Positions 1-12,804 of a DNA stretch of 64,000 nt are shown piece by piece. The DNA comes from Begonia masoniana (Eukaryota > Streptophyta > Magnoliopsida > Cucurbitales > Begoniaceae). The stretch spans positions 31,886,433 to 31,950,432 of the forward strand of contig CM039508.1 of NCBI GenBank assembly GCA_022432975.1, written 5' to 3'. How positions within the stretch are numbered: the stretch's first letter is position 1; the number at the start of each line of letters is the position of its first letter. Under the pieces are notes generated by a model. It had not been told where the DNA came from. It saw only the letters and a list, made by a program, of their open reading frames with translations, and made no database searches. The position numbers and the translations under genes are program-made.

Positions 1-2652
<2,652 letters not shown>

Positions 2653-3589
2653 ATGTCACAAGGAGAGTCTTCAACGCCTGCTCCCATTATTGGGTCTCCT
2701 AATTCTGAAGCTAACTTCTCAAGATTTGTTGTGGAAGCGGTTCTCATTCAGCAAGTGGATCCTTTTGGTGTAAGAACTAAGTGGAACTAAATCAAATGTC
2801 GGTGTTGGCCCTTCTAAAGCACCAGATTCTTCCAAAATCTCTCAAGCTTCAAAGAGAAAAAGGCCTCAAATGGAGAAGAAAGTTGAATCCTCTGATGAGG
2901 ATTGAGAAGAAGAAAAAGTGGAAGCTGTCTCCTCTGATGATGATGTTCTTGAAGTTTCAGACCCTAAACCTAAGGAAAGGATCATACCCAAACACAGGAA
3001 AGGAAAATCAATTCCAGTGTCTAGTCGACTTACTCGCTCTCGAACGATGTCACCAGTGAAACTCATGTTCATTCTCAGTCAAGCTCCAAAAGAAGCAAGT
3101 CCACTGTTCCCTCTCGCACAAGCACCAAAACAAGTAAGTCACCTGATCATTCTGCTGCATTTGATGATTTTAATTCTGAATATTGTGCTAGACTTTGGAA
3201 TAGAGTCTCAAAAAGGAATGTGTGGTCTGAAAGAAATATTCACGAATGTGATCTTAAAAATTGTCATGGTATTGTGGATTTTCTCACCAGCCAAGGGTTA
3301 GGAAAAACTATTAGAGATTTAAAACCTTTTGTTTTAAAAGTTGTCCAAGAGTTTTACTGCAACTTAGATTCACACGTGAATGATGTTGACCACTCAAATT
3401 ATGGTCATGTGTTTGTAAGAGGACAACTGTTCGAGTTCTCTCCTACATCAATCAACACTTATTTATGCAGTTATAGAGATGATTCTATGAAGTTTACCCC
3501 TGATTTTAACAAAATTATATCTGATGTCACGGGTGGTGTTAGATGTAACACTCGGTTCCGTTTTAATCGAATTATTTTACCAATGTGTA
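2653..3589 (+). pseudogene. Sirevirus envelope-like ORF, N-terminal segment
   Basis: First of three pieces of an envelope-like ORF (family of the 'putative plant transposon protein' domain), cut by two LTR insertions. The likely start is the ATG at 2653 (MSQGESSTPAP). A serine- and acid-rich, low-complexity N-terminus follows (acidic SSDDDVLEVSD stretch, LTRSRT), spread over three frames by indels. From about 3150 the conserved domain is readable: WSERNIHECDL, VVQEFYCNLDS, then GHVFVRGQLFEFSP. The VRG...FSP...IN block is the family hallmark. The reading is lost at the junction with the solo LTR at about 3590. The role of such ORFs is unproven; an envelope function is only suggested in the literature by position. 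Confidence 0.75.
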
Positions 3590-5702
3590 ATGTACATTTT
3601 AGGGTTGAAATTTGGGGAAATTAGTGGTTTGGTTAATCAATGACTAGGTTATGGCAAAATTGTAATTTGGGGATTTAATAGTGGATAACCTATTTAAGGG
3701 AAGTGGATTTGTGATTAATGCACAGTAGCCGCAACTGTTTTCTATTTCCCTTTCAACTCTCGTTTCAGCTGAGTGCTCTAAGAGATTTTTCCTCCGATTT
3801 CTCCAGTCTAGGTGAGTTTCCCCTCGATCTTTCTTATTGCTGATGATTTAGGATGGTTATAGAGTATACATTTGTTGGTTTGCTTACGGAAGAATGTGAG
3901 TTTTAAGAAATGCTATAGGTGCGAGTTAGTCTAGGTTTTGTGGTGAATCGGGAATACACTATGAACTGAGCTCCCAAACTAGTTCCCTTAAATTTATAGA
4001 TGGTTTAGAATGAAGTTTAATGAAAGTTTAATGTATGCTCTGTCTATGTTTTAGGTTTGAGCAAAACCCAAAGTAATTTACAATCGAGCTTGTCCAGGGA
4101 GCCAGGTAAGTGAAGTATGCTTGTGCCTTCGGGCCTACATCACAAAACATTAGGATTTTGTTTACTTGAATGTGTCTGTATGTCATGCATCATATTTTAA
4201 AAGTAACGAAAATGAATTTGAATGCATGTTGGCATGGTAAGGAATGAACATAATGAAACAGCTATGTGAATCAGATTTACTGTTAAGGGAAATAATCCGC
4301 CCCTTAATGAGACAGTGGATATTTAGACTTTGGGAAACTTGATCCGCTTCCCATCGAACAGGGGGATCAGAAACAGCTATGTGAATCAGATTTACTGTTA
4401 AGGGAATTAATCCGCCCCTTAATGAGTCAGTGGATATTTATACTTTAGGAAAAGTGATCCAACTCCCAATTTCACAGGGGGATCAGAGCAGAAACGATGC
4501 ATATGCAACTAAGATGAGAAAGTAGAAACTGTATATTTAGGAATTTATGTTTCAGCATTACATTACATTATTGCTTTACTTACTTAGAATTAGGCTAATA
4601 GATGAGTTTTTTGATGTAGGTGAAGAAGTGACACCAGGTGTGTTTACTGAGTTTGCTGAGGACTAGACTGGTTGGAGGAGTGCATCTATGTAACAATCTG
4701 GCAATTGATGGGGCGGTTTAACTGATGTCAGTTGGTGTGAAGGTTTAGTTGACAATGTTTCAATTTAAGTATGTTGAGCGTTCATGACAGTAGTGGTTTC
4801 AATATTTTGAATACGTTTTGAGATTTTTTAGATAATAGTATTCTGTTGAGTTTTAATGTTGGTTCTTACTGGATTTTGAGTAATGCATTGGTTTGAATTG
4901 TTTCTGAATGGTTTCAGTGAAGTAAGCAAATTCCTTTCTGTAGTAGAGTTGTGTTTGTATAACAAGGAGTAGTTGAAATGTCGCTCTGTTCTCTATCGGT
5001 AGATGATGTCTATCGGCAAATGTTGAGTTGTTGTTCTGCTGTCTATTGGAAGATGTCTTCAGTAAAGCCATCGGATGATGTCTTCAGTAAAGTCATCGGA
5101 TGATGTCTTCAGAGGAAGCCATCGGAAGATATAAGTAGAAAATTTGTTGTTTAGTGATCGGTGGATGTCGTGTATTAAACCTATCGGATGATGTAGTAGA
5201 AGTTTTGTCATTAGCGATCGGTGGATGTTAAACCTATCGGATGATGTAGTAGAAGTTTTGTCGTTTTGTGATCGGTATAAGTAGCTTGTTCTACCGGAAG
5301 ACGAGAGTAAAAGATTTGTCGTCTTGTGGTCGGCAGAGGCTGGGTGAATGAATCATCCGGCTGACGTCATCGGTGGAAGCCTCGGTTTGTTTCTGCCCTT
5401 TTGTTGACTTCGTTCAGCGGATAATGTGTTTGACTTTTAAAACTTTTAAGTGTTTCACGCCTAAGCCTTCATCTTTTCCAGCCGAATTATTTTCTTAATA
5501 TTTTAATTGATTATTCAAACACTATTTTATAGTTTTGCTTAACTTTGCCTTGCTCAAAGATTTTCTGCTGCAAGTTTTTATGTTTTTTAACAAACGTTCA
5601 AATTTGACTTTCAAACGAAGTTTTAAATTTGGTCCGAAATTTTCTTAGTTATGTTCGGGTTTTTGGGTAACAGACCGGGTTTAGAAAACTCGGGGCATTA
5701 CA
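3590..5702 (+). mobile_element. Solo gypsy LTR 1 (chromovirus A/B family), 5'-truncated
   Basis: An LTR without internal region, inserted in the envelope-like ORF. It ends in CTCGGGGCATTACA like the A and B LTRs and shares their landmarks: TATTTAAGG, GCAGTAGCCGC, CTTCGGGCCTACATCAC and GATGTAGGTGAAGAAG. Compared with LTR A, the first 110 bp or so are missing or diverged and I find no clear target-site duplication, so the left boundary is approximate. Predicted leader introns: 3812-4054 and 4106-4619, separating a 51-nt exon (4055-4105). The 3' half carries dispersed ATCGG-AGATG motifs between about 4990 and 5400. Confidence 0.8.
4106..4620 (+). promoter_or_regulatory. Predicted LTR leader intron 2 with complementary arms (solo LTR 1)
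   Basis: Donor GCCAG|GTAAGT at 4106. The left arm CCTACATCACAAAAC at 4134-4148 pairs with GTTTTTTGATGTAGG at 4606-4620 (14 of 15). The acceptor GATGTAG ends at 4619, inside the right arm. The preceding exon, 4055-4105, is 51 nt and has no ATG. Splicing is inferred from signals, not observed. Confidence 0.55.
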
Positions 5703-6091
5703 TTAGATGTGTATGGCCTCGTGGAAAGGATTTTCCAGCAATTCAACTTACTGTAAAGTATGCTATTTTGCACAAGATTGCCATAAGAAATTGGCTTACT
5801 ACTTCTCACAGGACTGGGGTTAACAAATCAATGGCAGTCTTGTTATTTAAAATTGGGAACTACATATCCTTTGATGTTGGACAATTTATTTTTGATCAAA
5901 TTGTGAAGCATGCAGATTGTAAAAATGAGAGGACAACTCTTCCATTCCCCCAGTTAATCTATGGCTTGCTATCATCTCAAAGATCGGTGATCAGGGGCAA
6001 AGAAGTTGTTGATTTAGATAAAGAAGAGATAAGGATTCGCCCCAATCTTTTTGAAGGTGGTCACATTAATGATTTGAAAGGTGCTGCTAAC
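5703..6091 (+). pseudogene. Sirevirus envelope-like ORF, middle segment
   Basis: Continues the conserved domain immediately after solo LTR 1. Readable residues include WPRGKDFPA, LTVKYAILHKIAIRNW, FDVGQFIFDQIVKHAD and LPFPQLIYGLL. These are typical of the central and C-terminal part of the plant envelope-like/'putative transposon protein' family (LSVKYAIL.KIG and F..QTVKHA blocks). The frame is open across this whole segment, so the ORF was in better condition when the second LTR landed. The segment stops at the CTAAC target site (6087-6091) of the next LTR. Confidence 0.75.
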
Positions 6092-8529
6092 TGTAACGCC
6101 CCCGAACCCACCCCGGCTCGGTGCGCTACTTTGCTAACTCAAACCGCGATTAAAACAACGTTTAAAATAATTTTTGATAAATTTTATACTCGATTTCTGG
6201 GTTTTTTGAACCCTCAAAAAATGTTGGTAAACGTGCGTAAAATACGTCGAAAAAGGTCGGGTCAAAACATAGTAAAAATAGAAAATTTTAAAAAAATTTC
6301 AAAAAATGATGCTGGGCGCCGCGCGCGCTCCTACGTGCCCAGCGGCTGATCGATAGGCGCCCAGCGCCTGATCGATCGGGCCTCCTCGGGTTTTTTGGCA
6401 AAAAACGCCCATTTTTCACTTTTTTTCAAATTTCCACAATTTTCTTCATTTTTCTTCGAGCCAAACACCTCCAAATCACCTGAAAATTTAACCACACTTT
6501 CCCGACACTCCCAACTCTGTGCCCCCGTAAAAATCTCAGAAAATCGACTTAAAACGGTTTATAAAAAAATAGAGAAAATAAACCCGACGTTGTTTATTTT
6601 AAAACGAAAACGAGCGACATAACGCCTATAATTTACAAAACCCAAAAACCTGTAAATATATATATATATATATAACATCTAACCCAAGTCCACAATTGTG
6701 CCAAAACCATAAATATTTACACCAAATCAAATTTGACAAAAACAACCACAAAATATCAAACCCCAAACACAAACCACACATCCCGAGAACCAGGTCGAAG
6801 CGCCCCGACAATTGCCTGCACCGGCGTGCCCTGTGCATCAACGACCGCATCTAGTCCTGGACCTCGCACTCAACCTCACCTGTATATACCTTGTCACCTA
6901 CACCATAGAATACAAAACATAAGCCTAATGCTTAGCAAGTAGGGAATAATGCATTTTAAAACAACAGATGCTCAACTCAACCCTAAAATGCAGTTTCTAC
7001 ACACTCTGTTGCTTTCATTTCATTTTCGATGCATTTATCTTTCGCTTGCGTGTGAATCGAGTAGGCACACATCCAAAAACAATCTAGGACGGCCACACCT
7101 TGACCCACGCAGCAAGATCGGAAGCACACATCCTAAACAATCTGGGACGGCCATATCGAATCTCCTCCCTTATCGATCTTAGAATCCTTGGTGTGCCTTC
7201 TAGCACAGTCAGGTCGAGGCATTCATACTTACGACACATTATATAATTTAGCATAGCATCTATCGTAGGATCCCTCTCGGGGTGCTACACCGAGCCACTT
7301 GCCCGACGAGGCAATTCTACTCGAGACCACGTTACATATCCATTTTCTTATCTTACATTTCATTCTCACCACTCAAAGATGCCAAACACGTGGTTTCGTA
7401 GTAAGAAAACAATGATGCATGTCCCACGATGCTTGACTCAAAACAAAACACAACAAATAAGCAAACAATCCCTACCGTTCCATGGCATAGACCCGAAGGC
7501 AACAAAACACGCATCTACTACTTACCTGATTGCTCGACTTTCAATTGCTTACTTCGTCAAATCACTTTGTTAGCTCAATGACCTAAAATAAAGAAAACCT
7601 AACTTAGTAAGCTACTAATAAACTCTAAAGGATTTTCTAACTAAAACTAAACAACACTTCAAACAAATTCACCCTCAAAGCCCTAAACCCGATTTTTACT
7701 ACAAATTTTAACGTCCAACTTCAAACGGCCATAGCTTACTCATTTTTCAACGGATTTCGACGTGCCACCCAATTTCGTAAACCTCTACACGTCTACTATC
7801 CATTGAAACACTCAAATTAACCAACCAAACACAATGGCCAATTCGAAATGCACAAAACAGAACCGGCCCTCAATGGTTTAAAAACCGATTTTTCACAATC
7901 ACTTACCAATTTCATAATCTAACCACCCAAACAATACCTACTATCATATCTAAGGATTAACTTGCCAAAAGAGGAAGAAAACTAGCCAAGGAGATGAAAT
8001 TTTCGGAATCCCTACAAACCCTAATCAAAACCAACCAAAACAACTCTAAAACACCAAAAACTAATCCTAACATGCATCAATAACAAAACCCACTTAAAAT
8101 CTTACCTTTAACCTTGAGAAAACTTGAAGAAAATTTGATGGAGAACCCTAGAAGGATGCTGAAATTTTCGTGGGTAGAAGGAGGAAGAAGTTGAGCTATT
8201 TTCATTTTACATTAAACACCCCCCCTTATAAAATCACACCACCTTTTTACTTTTTTATTTTACCACTAAATTTCTCATTTTTATACAAATCCCCTCCTTG
8301 TCACTTCGCATTCTCTCCAACGTGAATGGCATCTAAAAACCCCACCCTTTTAATTTTTCTTAATCTTTGTTTTCCTCTCCATTTTGACTTTTCAACCAAT
8401 ACTCTTTTCTCTTCTCTTTGCATTGCCTAATTACAATCCACTTCTAATCCCTTTATCACTTAACCATAAACTCTCATACGTAACCTAACCTAGGGCTATG
8501 CACGATATCGACATTTTTCGGGTGTTACA
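6092..8529 (-). mobile_element. Solo gypsy LTR 2 (minus strand), TSD CTAAC
   Basis: A 2438-bp LTR flanked by perfect 5-bp duplications CTAAC (6087-6091, 8530-8534). It begins TGTAACGCCC and ends GGGTGTTACA, so its ends form a short inverted repeat. Orientation is minus, judged from the order of the leader landmarks: TATA-like ATTTTATAAGG near 8230 (minus strand), donor near 8105, and the pair of arms. Predicted introns on the minus strand: 8105-7583 and 7525-6898, with a 57-nt exon (7582-7526) between them. GATCGATCGG-type palindromes lie near its 3' end at about 6345-6380. No internal element sequence is left, so it arose by LTR-LTR recombination. Confidence 0.9.
6898..7525 (-). promoter_or_regulatory. 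Predicted LTR leader intron 2 with wobble-paired arms (solo LTR 2)
   Basis: Read on the minus strand: donor ATCAG|GTAAGT at 7525. The left arm CTATGCCATGGAA (7490-7478) can pair in RNA with TTCTATGGTGTAG (6910-6898) over 13 bp, using three G-U pairs. The acceptor AG is the last dinucleotide of the right arm. Both arms differ from A/B, but pairing is kept. Confidence 0.55.
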
Positions 8530-8949
8530 CTAACAATGTTCCAACTCCAGTTTATACTGCATTATTTTCTCACAACATGAAAGTCCTTAAAGATGAGTTA
8601 AAGTTTTTAAATGCTCAGCAAGTATTGATTGAAAAGATAAGGAAAGAAGTTATAGGTCTGATTGATGATCTTGAAGGGAAAATATCTGAAGATAATTTTG
8701 TTGGTGATATTTTTGAGAAACAAAGGTCTGTCAATAAATCTCAAGCTGCAGATGATGTGGACACAACCAAAGATATTGTTGACTCAAATGAAGAAGTTGA
8801 TGATTCTATTAACTCAAGTTCCTTCTACAGCTTCTGATAATGATCTACCTACTGTCACTCTTGATGTCACGACTGCAGCAAAAAAGGAAGCTCATGTTAC
8901 TCAAAATGAGCAGTTACCAGCATCTATATCCGGGTTTGTCACTGATTGA
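8530..8949 (+). pseudogene. Sirevirus envelope-like ORF, C-terminal segment
   Basis: Continues directly after solo LTR 2. It reads NNVPTPVYTALFSHNMKVLKDELK, then a coiled-coil-like stretch (LNAQQVLIEKIRKEVIGLI) and an acidic tail. This matches the usual C-terminus of the family, where a charged helical segment follows the conserved domain. A frameshift near 8820 moves the tail into another frame, which runs to a stop at 8949. Across the three segments the ORF is interrupted by about 2.1 kb and 2.4 kb of LTR sequence. Confidence 0.65.
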
Positions 8950-9279
8950 ATGATGTTTTATGGAATGTGTTTAAACAACTTTCATTTGCTGCTAGATATT
9001 TTCTTTTGCTACTGGATATTCTGTATGCTATGCTGGATATTTTGTTTTCTTTAATCTTTTTTGTCCTTTTATGGCAAAAAGGGTGAGTAATTTAGAGCTT
9101 TGTCGTTATTCAGAATTATAAAACTGATTGCTGGGATATGGATATTTTGATGTGTCATGAATAGTGTTTTGTGCATTGGTCTACTTTTGTAAGTCTTCAA
9201 GGGGAGCTTTGTTGATCTTACATCCAGCATTCAGGAGAAGTTCTTGATTTTTCCAAAAAAAAAATGCCAAAAGGGACAT
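8950..9279 (+). other. Sirevirus 3' untranslated region and polypurine tract
   Basis: No ORF. Contains T-rich repeats around TTGCTACTGGATATT (8990-9050), a CAAGGGGAGCTTTG motif near 9200 and a purine-rich run with A10 and AAAAGGGACA at about 9255-9278. That run directly precedes the TGTTAATG start of the 3' LTR and would be the plus-strand primer. Confidence 0.5.
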
Positions 9280-10420
9280 TGTTAATGTAAATATGTGTTG
9301 GCGTAGATTAGTTTGACAAATTAATTAAAGTGTTGACTTTAATTATCAAGGATATTAAATAAAGATTGCAGTAATCTTCTTATGCAAGGTAGGCAGATTT
9401 TGTGGAGATTATTGTATCAAATATAAACAGAATATTCACTTTTGGTAAGTTTGAAAAACAAGCAAAGTTAGTTTCTTGGAAATCAAGTTATCTTTTGAAT
9501 TCATCTATAAAAGACCGATTTGAAGATTATGGATTCTGTGTACCATAACTGATAGCAAGATTCGTGATCCAATTATTCTGGGATCAGAATCAATTTTATT
9601 CTGGTACTTTCTATAAGTATCGCGAAGAGTGTCACAACTCCAGATTATGTGGTTTCAGTTTCCTTATGTTGTGCATTCTATTTTTGAACAAAAATCTTTT
9701 ACAAATGATACTTAAGCATCTACCTTTCACAGAATAGGCACGCGAATTATTGATTATTCTCTCATATTACTTGTGCCACAAGCCTCCGTTCTTTCCTCCT
9801 TTCGCTTCTGCGAGTAGGTGTGTTATTGTTTGTTTTGGTCCCTGTGTGACTGTTTCTACACTCTACCTATGTTGGATTTCATTATTATACAAGTGTGGTG
9901 GTTGGTTGCATCCTAAGACGACGGTTGGTGTCACAAGCGGTGTCATAGATGCATTTATCTTTGTTCTTCATTGAAGCTCAGTCTCGGGAGGAGGCTGCAC
10001 TGGAACTCGGGAGGAGTTCTGTTGATTGACAATGGGAGCTTGTCATTCTCATAGTGGGCAAGGGGATCTTGCCATACACGGATTCCTAGAGGAGTCATTA
10101 TCAATAAGGGGAGCTTGTTGCATTTAGATATGGGGAGAGATCATCTCAATGTCGAGGGGAGCTCGCAAAAATAGTTTCATTGGGGAAGTTAGTGAGAGAC
10201 GGCGACAAATATAAGAAGGAGTCTTTATTGTTATAAGTCTGGTTATCTTGTAACTTTGTGAACTCTGTGAAATGTTTTTAAATCTAGGCGTGGCCTCGCA
10301 GATGTAGGCAATTGCCGAACTGCGTTACCAACCTCCTGTCTCTTTACTTTACGCATGTTATAATTGTCCTTTATTGCATTCCACTGTCGATATCACAACT
10401 AGTGTTATGACACCGCATCA
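9280..10420 (+). mobile_element. Probable Sirevirus 3' LTR
   Basis: Starts TGTTAATG right after the purine tract. It has a TATA-like CTATAAAAG at about 9505. Several AAGGGGAGCTTG-type purine motifs lie between 10000 and 10170, and an R/U5-like GGCCTCGCAGATGTAGG segment is near 10290. Similar repeated purine motifs occur in Sirevirus LTRs. The 3' boundary is uncertain, since the 5' LTR is outside the window; the sequence after about 10420 belongs to a different copia element. Confidence 0.45.
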
Positions 10421-10736
10421 CTAATTACGATCTTTCATACCTGTTGTGGATTAAATTTGTATTAACTATGTTCAGATTTTAAACTCGGTTGTAGATTAAA
10501 CTAGTGATTAGTATACTTCTGGCTTGCGTGTTTGGATTGTGCATGGTAATTGTCTATTCTTTGTTTTCCTGTTTCTATTATCTTTGTTCTGTTTAGAAGA
10601 GATTAGGGAGATTTGATGTAGATAAGTTTACTGGAGAATTAAAATAAAGGCAATACTTGTGCATCAAAGACTTGCATAAGCAATTGATGAGGATGCCACA
10701 GAAAGTTTAAAAATCACCGACAAAGGTTAAAGTCGA
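10421..10736 (+). pseudogene. Tork-type copia leader and gag N-terminus (left fragment)
   Basis: The end of this segment reads as a copia gag N-terminus (GRFDVDKFTGELK, then residues matching VDE at the insertion point) and continues without loss at 30541 after chromovirus A. The same pentamer GTCGA flanks both sides. Residue style (KF.G, later LESLYM/LEALYM-like) fits the Tork/Tnt1 group. I could not find a matching 5' LTR or primer site in 9280-10590, so the left end of this element is unresolved. Confidence 0.55.
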
Positions 10737-12769
10737 TGTAACGCTCCGAATTATATAAACCCGGTTCGTTACTCATACTACAGAACCGAACTATGACTTT
10801 TAAGAAAAATTTAAAATTTCATTCAATGATCAAGATTTTGACTCTTAAAACGTTAAAACTTGCAGTGGAAAAATCATCATATAAAAACAATCTTTATTAA
10901 AGATTAAAATATTCAAGGCAGTTGGTTGAAAGAGAAAGAGAAAACTGATCACGTTGTCCGGTCACTAAACGACAAAAGAAAGTCTTTTAATCACAAAACA
11001 AAACAGAGCACATCATCCGGTCACTAAACGACGAAACTTATTACTTCCTACATCTACCGATCACTAAACGACAACACTTCTACTACATCTTCTAATAGGT
11101 CTAATACACGACATCTACCGATCACTAAACGACGAAACTTATTATACACATCTACCGATAGCTTCTACTGAAGACATCTTTCAATGGTTTTTCTTAAGAC
11201 ATCTTCCGATTACAAAACGACAAATTCTAATACTCTCATCCGCCGATAGACAAAACTCTCGACTTCTGCCAATAGACATCATCTACCGATAGATCAAAAA
11301 TACTCAACATCTGCCGATAAATCAAAAATACTCAACATCTACTGATAGACATCATCTACCGATAGATAAAAATACTCAACGAAAACAACATAGCAACAAT
11401 TTCACTATAAACAAAGAAAACTCTGACTACCAAAAGAACTTGAGCATTTTACTAAAACCGTTCAAAATTACTTAAATCCGTGTACTACTCCAAAATTTGG
11501 TAAAAACCACTATTAAAACTGACAGAGTATCATTATCAGAAGGAGTTTCAAATTGTATTCAAAACATCAAACTACTACTGTCACTAAAACTCTCAACATA
11601 TTTAAATTGAATCATGGTTCACTAAACCTTCTCATCAACTGACACCAGTTAAACCGCCTCATCAGAATCACCAATCCGTGGCATTGAAGTGCTCCGCCAA
11701 TAGCCTAATCCTCAACATGTTCAGAGAACACACTTTCTGATGCTTCTTCACCTACATCACAAAACTCATCTATTAGCCTAATGCTAAGTAAGTAAAGCAA
11801 TAATGAAATAGAATGCTGAAACATAAATTCCTAAACATGTAGTTTCTACTTTCTCATCTCAGTTGCATATGCATTCGTTTCTGATCTAATCCCCCTGTGA
11901 AATCGGGAGTTGGATCACTTCTCCCAAAGTCATACATCCTCTCTCTTGATTAAGGGGTGGATCAGTTCCCTTAACAACTGTTCAGATCCCCCTGTGAAAT
12001 TGGAGTTTGGATCACTTCCCCAAAGTCATACATCCTCTCTCTTGATTAAAGGGTGGATTAGTTCCCTTAACAACTGTTACAGACTGTTCATTCCTTACCA
12101 TGTCATTTCATGTAAATTCATTTTTGCATAATTTTCAAAATATGATTCATAACATACAAACAAATCCAAGCATGTACAATCCTACTGTTTTGTGATGTAG
12201 GCCCGAAGGCACAAGCATACTCTACTTACCTGGTCTCCTGGAAATGCTCGGTTTCAAACTACTTCAGACGTTTTGCTCACCTAAGTCCCAAACAGAATAC
12301 CGATTAGATCTTCACTAAACCTTATTCCATACTATTCAGAAACTTACGGAGCTAGTTCAGGACTCTATTCTATATGCATTCCCGATTCCTTACGGGACCC
12401 GACTCAACTCCTACGCCCTACATTTCCCAAGAATATGCATCTACAATACACCTCTATCGTCTATAATCATAATGCAGTAAGATACCTTAGTAAAACTCAC
12501 CTAAGTCGAAGGTAAAATCGGAGAAGAATCTCCTAGTGCACTCTGCTGAGCTGAGAAACTGAGAGTCGAAAATGATTTGGGAAAAACAGTGGCGGCTACA
12601 GTGGATCAACCCCAAAACCTCTTTCCTTAAATACGTTATCCACTTTTAAATTTTCAATTACCCTTATGCCCTCGCCTAGTCATCCACCAACCTACATTTA
12701 TTATTGCCATGTAAAGTGTACCATTAATTAAAAACTTAAATAATTAGTTCTATAGAACTGTGTGTTACA
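10737..12769 (-). repeat. Chromovirus A 3' LTR
   Basis: 2033 bp. Minus-strand start TGTAACACAC..., end CGGAGCGTTACA. TATA-like TATTTAAGG near 12633-12625 (minus), then exon 1 with no ATG, predicted intron 1 (12500-12281, 220 nt), exon 2 (12280-12230, 51 nt, no ATG) and intron 2 (12229-11752, 478 nt). Arms at 12187-12201 and 11751-11765 are a perfect 15-bp inverted pair. Degenerate CATCTACCGAT motifs repeat from about 11005 to 11360. Confidence 0.9.
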
Positions 12770-12790
12770 ATCTACCCTCCTTAAAAGAAT
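12770..12790 (-). other. Chromovirus A polypurine tract
   Basis: On the minus strand AAGGAGGGTAGAT directly precedes the TGTAAC start of the 3' LTR. The same tract precedes the 3' LTR of B. Confidence 0.8.
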
Positions 12791-12804
12791 TTTGTCCTCA
12801 AAAT

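Noticed and set aside
3583..3600. Target-site duplication for solo LTR 1
   Set aside because: Only a chance-level shared ATGTGTA is found at the junctions, and its position does not agree with the LTR end; the 5' end of this LTR is missing.
9280..10420. 5' LTR of the Tork copia element
   Set aside because: Its start does not match the Tork 3' LTR start at 33456 and no initiator-tRNA-Met primer site follows it; it fits better as the Sirevirus 3' LTR.
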